From Thalassobacter stenotrophicus (GTDB lineage: Bacteria > Pseudomonadota > Alphaproteobacteria > Rhodobacterales > Rhodobacteraceae), in assembly GCF_001458315.1 (NCBI RefSeq), contig NZ_CYRX01000033.1:372001-436000 (forward strand): DNA of 64,000 nt, read 5' to 3'. Shown in pieces: positions 33,957-44,993 of the stretch. The position numbers and the translations under genes were made by a program. Each line of letters starts with the position of its first letter. The stretch's first letter is position 1. The notes under the pieces were generated by a model. That model saw only the letters and a program-made list of their open reading frames with translations. It did not search any database and was not told the origin of the DNA.

Positions 33957-35978
33957 ATGAGCGACCTTAGGAAAGTGAACATCGACGGCCATGAGGTCGA
34001 AGTCGACGGTGCCATGACCCTGATCCAAGCCTGTGAAGAGGCCGGGATCGAGGTGCCGCGGTTCTGCTATCACGAGCGTCTTTCCATCGCGGGCAACTGC
34101 CGGATGTGTTTGGTTGAGGTCGTTGGCGGCCCGCCCAAACCTGCGGCCTCCTGCGCGATGCAGGTCCGCGATTTACGCCCCGGCCCCGAAGGTCAGGCCC
34201 CCGTCGTCAAAACCAACTCCCCGATGGTCAAAAAGGCCCGTGAAGGGGTGATGGAGTTTCTGCTCATCAACCACCCACTGGATTGCCCTATCTGTGATCA
34301 GGGCGGTGAGTGTGACCTGCAAGACCAAGCCATGGCGTATGGCGTTGATTTCTCCCGCTTCCGGGAACCAAAGCGCGCCACGGAAGACTTGGATCTCGGC
34401 CCATTGGTCGAAACCCACATGACGCGCTGCATTTCTTGCACCCGTTGCGTGCGCTTCACGACCGAGGTCGCGGGCATCCACCAGATGGGCCAGACGGGAC
34501 GCGGCGAAGATGCCGAGATTACCTCTTATCTAGGTGAGACGTTGAACTCGAACATGCAGGGCAACATCATCGACCTGTGCCCCGTGGGTGCGTTGGTGTC
34601 GAAGCCCTATGCCTTTACGGCTCGCCCTTGGGAACTGACCAAGACCGAGAGCATCGACGTGATGGACGCGCTTGGCTCAAACATTCGGGTTGATACCAAG
34701 GGTCGTGAAGTTATGCGGTTCCTGCCGCGCAACCACGACGGCGTGAACGAGGAATGGATTTCCGACAAAACGCGGTTCGTGTGGGATGGTCTGCGTCGCC
34801 AGCGTCTGGACAAGCCCTACGTGCGTATCGACGGCAAGCTCAAGCCCGCCAGCTGGGGTGAAGCGCTTCAAGCCGCCGCCAAGGCGATCAAGGGTGCGCG
34901 CAAAGTTGCCGGTGTTGTGGGTGATTTGGCCCCAACCGAGGCGGCCTTTGCGCTTAAGGCACTGGTTGAAGGCCACGGTGGTGCGGTCGAGTGTCGTGCC
35001 GATGGTGCGAAGTTGCCGTCTGGCAACCGCTCTGGCTATGTCGGGACCGCGTCGATCGAAGATATCGACACGGCAGAAGCGATCATGCTTATCGGCTGCA
35101 ACCCGCGCGATGAGGCGCCTGTGCTGAACGCGCGTCTGCGCAAGGCGTGGTCGCGGGGCGCAAACGTGGGCGTCGTTGGGCCAGAGGTCGATTTGACCTT
35201 TGATCACGCGCATCTGGGCACTGGGCCCGCCGCTTTGACGGAGCTGCTGGCAAAAGATCATTCTGATGTCGCTGACAAGCCATCGTTGATCATTGTCGGC
35301 CAAGGCGCTTTGGCGCGCGAAGACGGTGCGGCGGTTTTGGCTGCGGCTCAGGCTTTGGCGGATGCGACCAAATCCAAATTCTTGGTTCTTCATACCGCAG
35401 CGGGCCGTGTTGGTGCGATGGATGTCGGCGCGACCACGGATGGTGGCATCACGGCGGCGCTGGATGGCGCTGATGTGGTGTACAACCTTGGCGCGGATGA
35501 GGGTGATATCCCCGCCGGGCCGTTCGTGATTTACCAAGGTTCCCACGGGGACCGAGGCGCGCACCGTGCAGACGTGATCCTGCCCGCGGCTGCCTACACC
35601 GAGGAAAACGGCCTGTTCGTGAATACCGAAGGCCGCCCACAACTGGCGATGCGCGCGAGCTTCGCCCCCGGTGAGGCCAAGGAAAACTGGGCGATCCTGC
35701 GGGCGTTGTCGGGTGAACTGGGCGCGCCATTGCCCTATGACAGCCTTGCGCAATTGCGTCAGGCCTTGGTCAAGGCGGTGCCGCACCTCAAGAAAATCGA
35801 CGAAGTTGCGCAAAACGAATGGACACGGGAGGCCGAAGGCAAAATGACCGACGCGCCGTTCGCGCGTGCAATTTCGGAGCATTACCTGACCAACCCGATC
35901 GCGCGGGCAAGCCAGTTGATGGGCGAACTCGCGGCCAACGCCAAAGCGCGCCAAGACGCGCCCATGGCTGCGGAGTAA
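33957..35978 (+). CDS. nuoG: NADH-quinone oxidoreductase subunit G
   Basis: 75-kDa iron-sulfur subunit, 673 residues, carrying electrons from N3 towards N2. The N-terminal ferredoxin domain has [19 protein letters not shown] and a distal Cys for the [2Fe-2S] cluster; [18 protein letters not shown] with the upstream His binds N5; [11 protein letters not shown] and [12 protein letters not shown] bind N4. The remaining two-thirds is the molybdopterin-oxidoreductase-like domain without a molybdenum site, of the short mitochondrial-like type. Confidence 0.97.
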   Translation: MSDLRKVNIDGHEVEVDGAMTLIQACEEAGIEVPRFCYHERLSIAGNCRMCLVEVVGGPPKPAASCAMQVRDLRPGPEGQAPVVKTNSPMVKKAREGVMEFLLINHPLDCPICDQGGECDLQDQAMAYGVDFSRFREPKRATEDLDLGPLVETHMTRCISCTRCVRFTTEVAGIHQMGQTGRGEDAEITSYLGETLNSNMQGNIIDLCPVGALVSKPYAFTARPWELTKTESIDVMDALGSNIRVDTKGREVMRFLPRNHDGVNEEWISDKTRFVWDGLRRQRLDKPYVRIDGKLKPASWGEALQAAAKAIKGARKVAGVVGDLAPTEAAFALKALVEGHGGAVECRADGAKLPSGNRSGYVGTASIEDIDTAEAIMLIGCNPRDEAPVLNARLRKAWSRGANVGVVGPEVDLTFDHAHLGTGPAALTELLAKDHSDVADKPSLIIVGQGALAREDGAAVLAAAQALADATKSKFLVLHTAAGRVGAMDVGATTDGGITAALDGADVVYNLGADEGDIPAGPFVIYQGSHGDRGAHRADVILPAAAYTEENGLFVNTEGRPQLAMRASFAPGEAKENWAILRALSGELGAPLPYDSLAQLRQALVKAVPHLKKIDEVAQNEWTREAEGKMTDAPFARAISEHYLTNPIARASQLMGELAANAKARQDAPMAAE

Positions 35979-35984
35979 CAAACG

Positions 35985-36383
35985 ATGGCGGTGGGCCTTA
36001 GACCGGCCCTTGTCTGCGGTGCCATGGCCCTTGGGGCCTGCACGCCACAGACGCCGCCCACACAAGATACCTTTAGGCCCGTGTACATCGGGCTTGAGAC
36101 ACGCAAACTGGACAACGACCTCGTGAATTTCCTTGTTGAGATGAAAGGCGCGCGCACGGGCGCAGACGTCGCGGAATACGCAAAGTGCGCAGCTGCACAA
36201 TATGCGTTGATCCGGGGCTTCGGTTTTGCGCGTCACGTCCGCACATCTGTGGACAACAAGGGTGGAATCTGGAGCGGCGATGCGGTTTACACCGTCTCAC
36301 CGGCGCTCCCGCAGGGCGTACGAACGATTGATGCTGAGGTTGTGGTGGAAAACTGCCGCGATCAGGGCATTCCGACGGTATAG
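35985..36383 (+). CDS. putative lipoprotein between nuoG and nuoH
   Basis: 132 residues with a lipoprotein signal (LVCGAMALGACTPQ, lipobox Cys near residue 19). The mature part is mixed alpha/beta with KCAAAQYALIRGFGFARHV and a C-terminal VVENCRDQGIP; three cysteines remain beyond the lipobox region. No family recognised. It starts 6 bp after nuoG and ends 12 bp before nuoH. It is the second lipoprotein of the operon, with no obvious similarity to the first. Confidence 0.72.
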   Translation: MAVGLRPALVCGAMALGACTPQTPPTQDTFRPVYIGLETRKLDNDLVNFLVEMKGARTGADVAEYAKCAAAQYALIRGFGFARHVRTSVDNKGGIWSGDAVYTVSPALPQGVRTIDAEVVVENCRDQGIPTV

Positions 36384-36395
36384 GGACGACTAGAG

Positions 36396-37433
36396 ATGGC
36401 TGAATTCTTCACCACACCCGCCGGCATTGCGGTGCTGATCTTGGCTCAGACCCTTGCGGTTGTGGGCTTTGTGATGGTTTCACTCATTTTCCTCGTCTAC
36501 GGCGACCGGAAAATCTGGGCCGCTGTGCAGATGCGCAAGGGTCCGAACGTCGTTGGCCCGTTTGGGTTGCTCCAGATTATCGCGGATTTCCTGAAATACG
36601 TCGTCAAAGAAGTCGTCATCCCCTCGGGCGCTGACCGCACGTTGTTCATGCTGGCGCCGATGATCACATTCGTCCTCGCACTGATCGCGTGGGCGGTGAT
36701 CCCGTTCAACACGGGTTGGGCGGTTGCTGACATTAACGTGGCCGTTTTGTACGTTTTCGCTGTTTCGTCGCTGGAGGTTTACGGCGTGATTGTTGGTGGC
36801 TGGGCGTCGAACTCGAAATACCCCTTCCTTGGCTCGCTGCGCTCTGCGGCGCAGATGATTTCCTATGAGGTGTCCATCGGCCTGATTATCATCGGGGTGA
36901 TTATCTCGACGGGTTCGTTGAACTTCGGCTCGATCGTTGCGGCCCAAGACACTGACTACGGGTTCTTTGGGTGGTACTGGCTGCCGCACCTGCCGATGGT
37001 GTTCTTGTTCTTTATCTCGGCCCTGGCTGAAACCAACCGCCCTCCGTTCGACCTTCCGGAGGCTGAGTCCGAGCTGGTCGCAGGCTACCAGGTTGAATAC
37101 TCGTCCACGCCGTTCCTGTTGTACATGGCGGGTGAGTACATGGCGATCTTCCTGATGTGCGCGCTGATCTCGCTGCTGTTCTTTGGTGGTTGGTTGTCGC
37201 CCTTCCCATTCCTGCCTGACAGCCCGCTGTGGATGGTCGCGAAAATGGGCTTCTTCTTCTTTATCTTTGCGATGGTGAAGGCCATCGTACCCCGCTACCG
37301 CTACGACCAATTGATGCGCATCGGTTGGAAGGTCTTCTTGCCGATGTCCCTCGCGTGGGTTGTGGTTGTGGCGTTCCTTGCAAAATTCGAAGTGCTTGGC
37401 GGCTTTTGGGCCCGCTGGGCCGTGGGAGCATAG
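36396..37433 (+). CDS. nuoH: NADH-quinone oxidoreductase subunit H
   Basis: Membrane subunit (345 aa, eight helices) that joins the peripheral arm to the membrane arm and shapes the quinone entry. Diagnostic segments are [39 protein letters not shown] and [21 protein letters not shown], the last being the acidic loop of the quinone channel. It ends 3 bp before nuoI. Confidence 0.98.
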   Translation: MAEFFTTPAGIAVLILAQTLAVVGFVMVSLIFLVYGDRKIWAAVQMRKGPNVVGPFGLLQIIADFLKYVVKEVVIPSGADRTLFMLAPMITFVLALIAWAVIPFNTGWAVADINVAVLYVFAVSSLEVYGVIVGGWASNSKYPFLGSLRSAAQMISYEVSIGLIIIGVIISTGSLNFGSIVAAQDTDYGFFGWYWLPHLPMVFLFFISALAETNRPPFDLPEAESELVAGYQVEYSSTPFLLYMAGEYMAIFLMCALISLLFFGGWLSPFPFLPDSPLWMVAKMGFFFFIFAMVKAIVPRYRYDQLMRIGWKVFLPMSLAWVVVVAFLAKFEVLGGFWARWAVGA

Positions 37434-37436
37434 GAC

Positions 37437-37931
37437 ATGACGCAGATCGACTACGGACGGGCCGCGAAGTACTTTTTGCTGGCCGACATCTTCAAGGGCT
37501 TCAAGCTGGGAATGAAATACTTCCTCGCGCCGAAGGCTACGGTGAATTACCCGCACGAAAAGGGCCCCATCAGCCCGCGCTTTCGGGGTGAACACGCGCT
37601 GCGCCGGTACCCCAACGGCGAAGAACGCTGCATCGCCTGTAAACTTTGCGAAGCCGTGTGCCCGGCTCAGGCCATTACAATCGACGCCGAGCCGCGCGAA
37701 GACGGCTCACGCCGGACGACGCGCTATGACATCGACATGACCAAATGCATCTACTGCGGTTTCTGCCAAGAAGCCTGTCCTGTGGATGCAATCGTAGAAG
37801 GGCCGAACTTTGAGTTCGCCACCGAGACCCGCGAAGAACTGTTCTATGACAAGGACAAGCTTCTGGAAAACGGGGACCGCTGGGAAGCCCTCATCGCCCG
37901 CAACCTTGAAATGGACGCGCCGTACCGATGA
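37437..37931 (+). CDS. nuoI: NADH-quinone oxidoreductase subunit I
   Basis: 164-residue subunit with two [4Fe-4S] clusters (N6a and N6b) bound by [16 protein letters not shown] and [16 protein letters not shown]. The N-terminal amphipathic region ([17 protein letters not shown]) lies along the membrane. Its stop overlaps the start of a carboxymuconolactone decarboxylase-like gene (ATGA). Confidence 0.98.
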   Translation: MTQIDYGRAAKYFLLADIFKGFKLGMKYFLAPKATVNYPHEKGPISPRFRGEHALRRYPNGEERCIACKLCEAVCPAQAITIDAEPREDGSRRTTRYDIDMTKCIYCGFCQEACPVDAIVEGPNFEFATETREELFYDKDKLLENGDRWEALIARNLEMDAPYR

Positions 37932-38326
37932 TTGATCCCAAGAACCCATTCGCCGCTTTCCTTGAGCAAAGCCAAGCTATGGCCAAGGCGCTGAACCCCG
38001 CGCTGGAACATTTTACGCCTCAGGGCTTTGAAAAGCTGTGGCCCACGATGCCCGCCGAAATGATGGAAGCCACCATTGGCAAGGGCGCCAACCCCGAAGG
38101 GTTGGATGCGAAGACCAAGCTGTTGCTGACGTTGGCCGGGCTGACGGTGCACGGTGCGCAAGCAGAGGCGCAGGTGCGCCTGACTGTGCGCCACGCCAAA
38201 GAGGCAGGGGCAACCCATCAAGAGATCGCCGAAACCATCGGCATGATGGCCATGTTCGGCGGCGTGCCTGCGATGAACAAAGCGATGGAACTGGCGACGT
38301 CTGTTCTGGACGGGTCCGAGGAGTAA
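37928..38326 (+). CDS. carboxymuconolactone decarboxylase-like (AhpD-fold) protein
   Basis: 132-residue helical protein. The core [54 protein letters not shown], read in order, has the layout of the CMD family, where the first helix usually carries ExxxxCxxxH. Here that position reads [16 protein letters not shown] without the CxxC redox pair, so peroxidase-type chemistry is unlikely. Coupled to nuoI by a 4-bp overlap and 5 bp before nuoJ. Its role in the operon is unknown. Confidence 0.8.
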   Translation: MIDPKNPFAAFLEQSQAMAKALNPALEHFTPQGFEKLWPTMPAEMMEATIGKGANPEGLDAKTKLLLTLAGLTVHGAQAEAQVRLTVRHAKEAGATHQEIAETIGMMAMFGGVPAMNKAMELATSVLDGSEE

Positions 38327-38331
38327 GCCCT

Positions 38332-38946
38332 GTGTCGATTGCTGAGATCACTTTCTACCTCTTTGCCATCACAACCGTGACGGCGGGGCTTTTTGTCGTC
38401 GTGGCGCGCAACCCTGTGCACTCGGTCCTGTGGTTGATCCTGACGTTCCTGTCTACGGCGGGCCTGTTCGTGCTAGTCGGGGCGGAGTTTGTGGCGATGC
38501 TGCTGGTCATCGTCTACGTCGGTGCTGTCGCGGTGTTGTTCTTGTTCGTTGTGATGATGCTGGACATCGATTTTGCTGCTCTCAAGGCTGAAATGGCCAA
38601 ATACGTGCCGCTTGCGGGTTTGATCGGTGTCGTCTTGCTGATGCAACTCGCGCTGGCGTTTGGCGTTTGGGAAACTGCGGACGGCGTGTCTACGGCTGCA
38701 AACCTTGGTGCGATTGAACGCGGTGAGATGGAGAATACGGCAGCCTTGGGTATGATCCTCTATGATCAATACTTCTTGCTGTTCCAACTGTCGGGTTTGA
38801 TCCTGCTCGTAGCTATGATCGGGGCGATCCTTTTGACCCTGCGCCACCGTCAAGACATCAAACGCCAGAACGTTCTGGCCCAAATGTACCGCGATCCAGC
38901 CAAGACCATGGAAATCAAAGACGTCAAACCGGGGCAGGGGCTGTAA
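38332..38946 (+). CDS. nuoJ: NADH-quinone oxidoreductase subunit J
   Basis: Membrane subunit of complex I (204 aa, five helices). I start at the GTG at 38332 (protein begins [12 protein letters not shown]), because the long upstream frame lies within the preceding gene. The third-helix signature [28 protein letters not shown] carries the conserved Glu and Tyr. It ends 2 bp before the next small gene's TTG. Confidence 0.96.
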   Translation: MSIAEITFYLFAITTVTAGLFVVVARNPVHSVLWLILTFLSTAGLFVLVGAEFVAMLLVIVYVGAVAVLFLFVVMMLDIDFAALKAEMAKYVPLAGLIGVVLLMQLALAFGVWETADGVSTAANLGAIERGEMENTAALGMILYDQYFLLFQLSGLILLVAMIGAILLTLRHRQDIKRQNVLAQMYRDPAKTMEIKDVKPGQGL

Positions 38947-38948
38947 TC

Positions 38949-39404
38949 TTGTTCCGTTTGGCCTCCATATCGTTTGCCCTGGCTGCGCCTGCGGCAGCCT
39001 TGGACCTTGGTCAGTGTACGCGCACGACCCATGTTTCCCATGGTGGTGAGGCTGAGCATCGTGACCTCGGCGCAGGTCGCGTCGGATGGGCCGAGTGGTG
39101 GAGCCAAGAAGGCGTCTATGTGGATGCCTACGTTGCGGATTGCGGCACGGCGCGGGTTCTGATCACCCGTCTGCGTGAAGAAAACGTTGGCGCGCGGCAG
39201 TTTGATCGCCGGGATGCGGGCCAAAAGATTATTGAGCGTCATACGCGTCGGCATCCCTCGCTGTTCTCGCTTGAAGGATTGGCGGACGATTTGGCCAACA
39301 CCGGTGAGGACACGCAGCTGTCCGACATGAAAACAGAGCCCTGCGCCTGCGCGAGCCTCTATCCCAATATGCGAGGGGCCATGATGCCCTTCGTTCTGAA
39401 CTAG
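38949..39404 (+). CDS. secreted hypothetical protein between nuoJ and nuoK
   Basis: 151 residues from a TTG start preceded by GGGGCTG. A signal peptide (FRLASISFALAAPAAALD) is followed by a mature domain with four cysteines (LGQCTRT, VADCGTA, EPCACASL), suggesting disulfides in the periplasm. No family recognised. It is tightly spaced behind nuoJ, but a 128-bp gap with two palindromes separates it from nuoK. Confidence 0.7.
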   Translation: MFRLASISFALAAPAAALDLGQCTRTTHVSHGGEAEHRDLGAGRVGWAEWWSQEGVYVDAYVADCGTARVLITRLREENVGARQFDRRDAGQKIIERHTRRHPSLFSLEGLADDLANTGEDTQLSDMKTEPCACASLYPNMRGAMMPFVLN

Positions 39405-39407
39405 CAG

Positions 39408-39462
39408 ACAGTTTTTCGTGAAAAACTGTTCGCCCTAAAATCTTTCAAAAGATTTTTTGGGC
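39408..39462. repeat. tandem pair of palindromes between nuoJ-side genes and nuoK
   Basis: Two inverted repeats stand side by side. ACAGTTTTT (39408-39416) pairs with AAAAACTGT (39421-39429) around CGTG. GCCCTAAAATCTTT (39432-39445) pairs with AAAGATTTTTTGGGC (39448-39462) with a single bulge. The AT-rich palindromes stand out from the GC-rich surroundings. They look like a dispersed palindromic repeat or a stem-loop that could attenuate or process the nuo transcript. I found no second copy in this window. Confidence 0.6.
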
Positions 39463-39532
39463 ATGAGTAAGACCACCGGGCCGCAAAGGCCCACAATGAA
39501 GACAAGGGGCCAACGCGCTCCGGAGGGACGAC

Positions 39533-39838
39533 ATGATCGGCTTGGAACATTACCTCACGGTGGCGGCAGCGCTTTTCGTGATCGGGATTTTCGGCATCTT
39601 TCTGAACCGCAAGAACGTCATCATTATCCTGATGAGCGTTGAGTTGATGCTGCTTGCGGTCAACATCAACCTCGTGGCGTTTTCTGCGTTTTTGGGCGAC
39701 CTCACGGGGCAAGTGTTTACGCTGTTCGTTCTGACAGTAGCCGCCGCTGAGGCCGCAATTGGCCTTGCGATCCTTGTCTGCTTCTTCCGTAACCGTGGGA
39801 CAATCGCGGTCGAAGATGTCAACGTGATGAAGGGCTAA
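39533..39838 (+). CDS. nuoK: NADH-quinone oxidoreductase subunit K
   Basis: 101-residue membrane subunit with three helices. [33 protein letters not shown] contains the two conserved membrane glutamate positions of this family (Glu in SVELML and in [10 protein letters not shown]). A GGAGGG ribosome binding site precedes the ATG. It starts after the double palindrome and ends 4 bp before nuoL. Confidence 0.97.
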   Translation: MIGLEHYLTVAAALFVIGIFGIFLNRKNVIIILMSVELMLLAVNINLVAFSAFLGDLTGQVFTLFVLTVAAAEAAIGLAILVCFFRNRGTIAVEDVNVMKG

Positions 39839-39842
39839 GATC

Positions 39843-41960
39843 ATGGAAACGATTATCCTATTTGCGCCCCTCGTTGGCGCCCTGATCTGTGGCTTTGGCT
39901 ATAAGTGGATCGGTGAAACACTGGCGATGTGGGTTGCCACGGGCTTTTTGTTCCTTGCGGCGATCTTGTCTTGGGTCGTGTTTGTAACGTTCGACGCATC
40001 TGCGCATGACGGTGGGTTCTACACGGTAACGATCCTGCGCTGGATCGAAAGCGGCAGCCTCGCGACGGATTGGGCGATCCGGATGGACGCGCTGACGGCG
40101 ACGATGTTGATTGTCGTAACAACTGTATCTGCGCTCGTGCACCTATATTCCTTTGGGTACATGGACCACGATCCGCAGTGGCGCGATGGCGAAAGCTATA
40201 AGCCGCGCTTCTTTGCGTATCTGTCGTTTTTTACCTTTGCGATGCTCATGCTCGTGACGGCGGATAACCTGATCCAAATGTTCTTTGGTTGGGAAGGCGT
40301 GGGCGTCGCCTCCTACCTTTTGATTGGGTTCTACTGGCGTAAGCCTTCGGCGTCTGCTGCCGCGATGAAGGCCTTTGTGGTCAACCGCGTGGGTGACTTC
40401 GGTTTTGCGCTTGGGATCTTCGGGATCTTTTTGCTGACCGACAGTGTCGAGTTCGCGGTGATCTTCGAAAAGATGCCCGAGCTGGCCGATACAACCGTCC
40501 GCTTTTTGTGGTCCGACTGGAATGCGGCCAACTTGATCGCGTTCTTGTTGTTCATCGGCGCGATGGGGAAATCGGCACAGTTGCTTTTGCACACATGGTT
40601 GCCCGACGCGATGGAAGGCCCGACGCCCGTGTCGGCCCTGATCCACGCCGCGACAATGGTAACGGCGGGTGTGTTCCTTGTCTGCCGCATGTCCCCCCTG
40701 ATGGAATTCGCGCCCCAAGCGATGGAGTTTGTGGTGTTCCTCGGGGCGACCACAGCCTTTTTCGCCGCGACCGTGGGTCTTGTGCAAAACGACATCAAGC
40801 GCGTGATCGCCTATTCGACGTGTTCCCAGCTTGGCTACATGTTCGTGGCGGCGGGGCTTGGCGTTTATTCGGTGGCGATGTTCCATTTGCTTACCCACGC
40901 GTTCTTTAAGGCGATGCTGTTCTTGGGTGCGGGCTCCGTGATCCACGCAATGCACCACGAACAAGACATGCGGAACTATGGCGGTCTGCGTAAGAAAATC
41001 CCCCTGACTTTCTGGGCGATGATGATCGGTACATTGGCCATTACAGGTGTCGGTATTCCGCTTTTGTACGTGGGCTTTCCGGTTGGCTTCGCGGGCTTTG
41101 TCTCCAAGGACGCCATCATCGAGAGCGCATATGCAGGCACCGCGGGGGGCTACGCCTTCTGGATGCTGGTCGTCGCAGCCTTGTTCACCAGCTTCTACAG
41201 CTGGCGCCTGATGTTCATGACATTCTACGGCACGCCGCGTGGTGACAAGCATACCCATGAACACGCCCATGAAAGCCCCCTCGTGATGACTGCCCCGCTT
41301 GGTATCCTTGCGATTGGTGCCGTGTTCGCGGGCATGGTGTTCTATGGTCCGTACTTCGGCAGCCAAGCCAAGGTCGACAAATTCTTTGGCACCCATGAGG
41401 GTGGCGCGCATGGTGAGCATCACGCCGCAACCAATGTGATCCCGTTGATCGCACAGGCCCATGCCGCAGGCGACAAAGACCACGCCGAGCGCGCACCCCA
41501 AAAAGCGGGCCACGGTGGTATCTACATCGGCGATGACAACACCATGATCCACGACGCGCATGTCGTGCCCAAATGGGTTAAGGTATCCCCGTTTATTGCG
41601 ATGTTGCTGGGCTTTGCCGCGGCATGGGTTGGCTATATCAAACGCCCCGAATGGCCCAAGGCATGGGCCGAGGCGGCGCAGCCGCTGTACTTGTTCTTGC
41701 TGAATAAATGGTACTTCGACGAACTCTACGACGCGGCCTTCGTTAAACCCGCCCAAGCCATTGGCCGGTTCCTTTGGAAAAAGGGCGATGAGGCGACGAT
41801 TGACGGCGGTATCAACGGGCTTGCGATGGGGATCATTCCCTTCATCACCCGTCTCGCGGGTCGGGCACAGTCCGGCTATCTGTTCCACTACGCCTTCGCG
41901 ATGGTCATTGGGATCGTTGTGTTGGTCACATACATGACGATCGCCGGAGGGGCGAAATAA
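39843..41960 (+). CDS. nuoL: NADH-quinone oxidoreductase subunit L
   Basis: The largest antiporter-like proton-pumping subunit (705 aa). The membrane core has [58 protein letters not shown] in order, and the lateral amphipathic helix lies near the C-terminus. A His-rich stretch (HTHEHAHES and [12 protein letters not shown]) falls in the loop before the lateral helix. Its last base is the first base of the nuoM start (TAATG). Confidence 0.98.
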   Translation: METIILFAPLVGALICGFGYKWIGETLAMWVATGFLFLAAILSWVVFVTFDASAHDGGFYTVTILRWIESGSLATDWAIRMDALTATMLIVVTTVSALVHLYSFGYMDHDPQWRDGESYKPRFFAYLSFFTFAMLMLVTADNLIQMFFGWEGVGVASYLLIGFYWRKPSASAAAMKAFVVNRVGDFGFALGIFGIFLLTDSVEFAVIFEKMPELADTTVRFLWSDWNAANLIAFLLFIGAMGKSAQLLLHTWLPDAMEGPTPVSALIHAATMVTAGVFLVCRMSPLMEFAPQAMEFVVFLGATTAFFAATVGLVQNDIKRVIAYSTCSQLGYMFVAAGLGVYSVAMFHLLTHAFFKAMLFLGAGSVIHAMHHEQDMRNYGGLRKKIPLTFWAMMIGTLAITGVGIPLLYVGFPVGFAGFVSKDAIIESAYAGTAGGYAFWMLVVAALFTSFYSWRLMFMTFYGTPRGDKHTHEHAHESPLVMTAPLGILAIGAVFAGMVFYGPYFGSQAKVDKFFGTHEGGAHGEHHAATNVIPLIAQAHAAGDKDHAERAPQKAGHGGIYIGDDNTMIHDAHVVPKWVKVSPFIAMLLGFAAAWVGYIKRPEWPKAWAEAAQPLYLFLLNKWYFDELYDAAFVKPAQAIGRFLWKKGDEATIDGGINGLAMGIIPFITRLAGRAQSGYLFHYAFAMVIGIVVLVTYMTIAGGAK

Positions 41961-43510
41961 TGGAAAACAACCTCCTCTCCTTTATCACGTTTACCCCATT
42001 GTTGGGGGCTCTGATCCTTGCGTTGTTCTTGCGCGGCGATGACGCCGCTGCACAGCGCAATGCCAAGTGGTTGGCCCTTGGTGCTACGGTATTCACGTTC
42101 CTGTTCTCGATCGGGTTGCTGACCGGGTTTGACGCGCAAAACACGGACTTCCAGTTTGTTGAGGAGCGCACTTGGCTGTTGGGTCTGACCTACAAGATGG
42201 GTGTTGATGGCATTTCGGTTCTGTTCGTGATGCTCACGACATTCCTGATGCCGCTGGTGATCGCCGCCTGTTGGGATGTGACCCACCGGGTTAAAGATTA
42301 CATGATCGCGCTTCTGATCCTTGAGACGCTGATGATCGGCGTGTTCTGCGCGCTCGACCTGATCCTGTTCTATGTCTTCTTTGAGGCGGGCCTGATCCCG
42401 ATGTTCCTGATTATCGGGATTTGGGGCGGCAAGAACCGCATCTACGCGAGCTTCAAGTTCTTCCTCTATACCCTCCTCGGGTCGGTATTGATGCTGGTGG
42501 CGATGGTCGCGATGTATGTCGACGCGGGCACGACGGACATTCCGACCCTGCTGACCCACACCTTCGCAACCGAGAGCTTTTCAGTCCTAGGTATCCATGT
42601 CATCGGCGGCTTGCAGACCATGATGTGGCTTGCGTTCTTTGCGTCATTCGCGGTGAAGATGCCCATGTGGCCGGTGCACACTTGGTTGCCCGACGCCCAC
42701 GTTCAAGCGCCGACAGCGGGCTCTGTCGTTCTGGCGGCGATCTTGCTGAAAATGGGGGGCTATGGGTTTCTGCGGTTCTCATTGCCTATGTTCCCGGTGG
42801 CATCAGACTTGCTGGCACCGATGGTCATGTGGCTGTCCGTGATCGCGATTATCTACACCTCTCTGGTGGCGTTAGTGCAGGACGATATGAAAAAGCTGAT
42901 CGCCTATTCGTCCGTGGCACACATGGGCTACGTCACGGCGGGGATCTTTACGGCCAACCAGCAAGGCATTGACGGGGCGATCTTTCAGATGATCTCCCAC
43001 GGGTTCGTGTCTGGCGCGCTGTTTTTGTGTGTCGGCGTGATCTACGACCGGATGCACACCCGTGAGATCGACGCCTACGGCGGTCTTGTGAACCGGATGC
43101 CTGCTTATGCGTTGGTGTTCATGCTGTTCACGATGGCCAACGTCGGCCTGCCGGGCACTTCGGGGTTCATCGGTGAATTCCTCGTGCTGATGGGTTTGTT
43201 CCAATACAACACATGGATCGCAATGTTCGCGACAACTGGTGTGATCCTGTCGGCCTGTTACGCGCTGTGGCTTTACCGTCGTGTCGTGTGGGGTGACCTG
43301 ATCAAAGAAAGCCTCAAATCGATCACGGACATGACCATGCGTGAGCGTGCGATCTTTGCGCCGTTGATCGTCATGACGATCCTCTTTGGCGTCTATCCCG
43401 CCCCCATTCTCGACATCATCGGGCCCTCGGTTGAGGCTCTTGTCGCTGATTATCAAACCGCGACCCTCGTGACGGACACCGTCACGGCTGTGGCCGCCGC
43501 AAGCCAATAG
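41960..43510 (+). CDS. nuoM: NADH-quinone oxidoreductase subunit M
   Basis: Second antiporter-like proton-pumping subunit (516 aa, 14 helices). Diagnostic are [20 protein letters not shown] with the conserved Glu, [21 protein letters not shown], and [13 protein letters not shown]. It overlaps nuoL by one base and precedes nuoN by 10 bp. Confidence 0.98.
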   Translation: MENNLLSFITFTPLLGALILALFLRGDDAAAQRNAKWLALGATVFTFLFSIGLLTGFDAQNTDFQFVEERTWLLGLTYKMGVDGISVLFVMLTTFLMPLVIAACWDVTHRVKDYMIALLILETLMIGVFCALDLILFYVFFEAGLIPMFLIIGIWGGKNRIYASFKFFLYTLLGSVLMLVAMVAMYVDAGTTDIPTLLTHTFATESFSVLGIHVIGGLQTMMWLAFFASFAVKMPMWPVHTWLPDAHVQAPTAGSVVLAAILLKMGGYGFLRFSLPMFPVASDLLAPMVMWLSVIAIIYTSLVALVQDDMKKLIAYSSVAHMGYVTAGIFTANQQGIDGAIFQMISHGFVSGALFLCVGVIYDRMHTREIDAYGGLVNRMPAYALVFMLFTMANVGLPGTSGFIGEFLVLMGLFQYNTWIAMFATTGVILSACYALWLYRRVVWGDLIKESLKSITDMTMRERAIFAPLIVMTILFGVYPAPILDIIGPSVEALVADYQTATLVTDTVTAVAAASQ

Positions 43511-43520
43511 GACGCACGTG

Positions 43521-44954
43521 ATGAGCGCTGACCTCAACATCATCCTGCCCGAAATCCTGCTGTCGCTGTTCGCGATGGGGGCCCTGTTGGGCGCGGTCTA
43601 TACCGGCAAGGACAAACTGGCCCTGCCGATTTTGTGGGCCACCGCAGGCCTGTTCGTGGCCATGGCATTCTGGATCGGCGTGTCCGGTGACACGGACCGT
43701 ATGGCGTTTGGCGGCATGTTCACCGATGACGCGTTTTCGCGGTTCGCCAAGGTGACGATCTTGCTGAGCGCTGCGGCCGTTTTGTTGCTGGGTCAAGACT
43801 ACATGACCCGCAACGATATGCTCAAATTCGAGTACCCTGTGCTGGTCACACTTGCGGTTGTCGGCATGATGACCATGGTCTCCGCTGGTGATCTGATGGT
43901 CCTCTACATGGGGCTGGAGCTGCAATCTTTGGCGCTTTACGTCGTGGCGTCTATGCGCCGCGATAACCTTCGCTCGACTGAAGCGGGGCTTAAGTATTTC
44001 GTGTTGGGCGCGCTGTCTTCGGGTCTGTTGCTTTATGGTGCGTCGCTCACCTACGGCTACGCGGGCACGACTAATTTCGCAGGCATCATTGCCGCGGCTG
44101 AGGGCGATATCTCGCTCGGGCTATTGTTCGGACTTGTGTTCATGGCGTCTGGCCTTGCGTTCAAGGTTTCGGCAGCACCCTTCCATATGTGGACACCAGA
44201 CGTTTACGAAGGTTCACCCACGCCTGTCACCGCGTTCTTTGCGACCGCGCCGAAGGTTGCGGCCATGGGGCTATTTGCCCGCGTCGTGCATGATGCCTTT
44301 GGTGGTGTTGTCGCTGACTGGCAGCAGATCATCGCGCTGCTGGCTGTGGCGTCGATGTTCCTAGGTGCGATTGCTGCGATTGGTCAGACCGATATCAAAC
44401 GCTTGATGGCTTATTCTTCGATTGCTCATATGGGCTTTGCTTTGATGGGGCTTGCGGCGGGTACGGCTGCGGGTGTGCAGGGTATGCTGATTTACATGGC
44501 AATTTACGTCACCATGAACATCGGGACCTTTGCGTTTATCTTGTCCATGCGCCGCGATGGCCGGGATGTCACGGACATTGCCGCGCTCAACATGCTGTCT
44601 AAATCGCATCCGACACATGCCTTGGCGCTGTTGGTTCTGTTGTTCTCGCTTGCGGGTATCCCGCCGATGCTGGGCTTCTTTGGTAAGCTGTACGTGCTAC
44701 AAGCCGCCGTGGACGCGGGCCTGTTCTGGCTTGCGGTTCTGGGCGTTGTCGCTTCGGTAATTGGTGCGTTCTATTACTTGCGTCTGGTCTATTTCATGTA
44801 CTTCGGCACGGAGGGCGAGCCTCTCGATCAAGCGATGCCTGCAATCCAATGGGTGGCAATGGTTGGTTGTGCTGCGATCATGGTCTTGGGCATCGTAAAC
44901 CTGTTTGGGATCGAAGGTCTTGCGGCGGCGGCTGCCGAAACGCTGGTCCGCTAA
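43521..44954 (+). CDS. nuoN: NADH-quinone oxidoreductase subunit N
   Basis: Third antiporter-like subunit (477 aa from the ATG at 43521; a GTG one codon upstream is an equivalent start, and AGGA lies about eight bases before the ATG). [36 protein letters not shown] and [15 protein letters not shown] are the family motifs. Last core gene of the complex I operon; birA follows 39 bp later on the same strand. Confidence 0.98.
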   Translation: MSADLNIILPEILLSLFAMGALLGAVYTGKDKLALPILWATAGLFVAMAFWIGVSGDTDRMAFGGMFTDDAFSRFAKVTILLSAAAVLLLGQDYMTRNDMLKFEYPVLVTLAVVGMMTMVSAGDLMVLYMGLELQSLALYVVASMRRDNLRSTEAGLKYFVLGALSSGLLLYGASLTYGYAGTTNFAGIIAAAEGDISLGLLFGLVFMASGLAFKVSAAPFHMWTPDVYEGSPTPVTAFFATAPKVAAMGLFARVVHDAFGGVVADWQQIIALLAVASMFLGAIAAIGQTDIKRLMAYSSIAHMGFALMGLAAGTAAGVQGMLIYMAIYVTMNIGTFAFILSMRRDGRDVTDIAALNMLSKSHPTHALALLVLLFSLAGIPPMLGFFGKLYVLQAAVDAGLFWLAVLGVVASVIGAFYYLRLVYFMYFGTEGEPLDQAMPAIQWVAMVGCAAIMVLGIVNLFGIEGLAAAAAETLVR

Positions 44955-44993
44955 GATGCGGATTGGTTGTGTCCATCGCGGGGGTCACGCATC

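Noticed and set aside
34677-36236. Long open frame on the minus strand opposite nuoG
   Set aside because: Nuo genes are on the plus strand with clear protein families; this frame is rich in Arg and His with no recognisable domain, as expected for the antisense of a GC-rich gene.
40143-41888. 581-codon minus-strand frame opposite nuoL
   Set aside because: Repetitive His/Gln/Arg composition, no domain, entirely inside a well supported gene: an antisense shadow.
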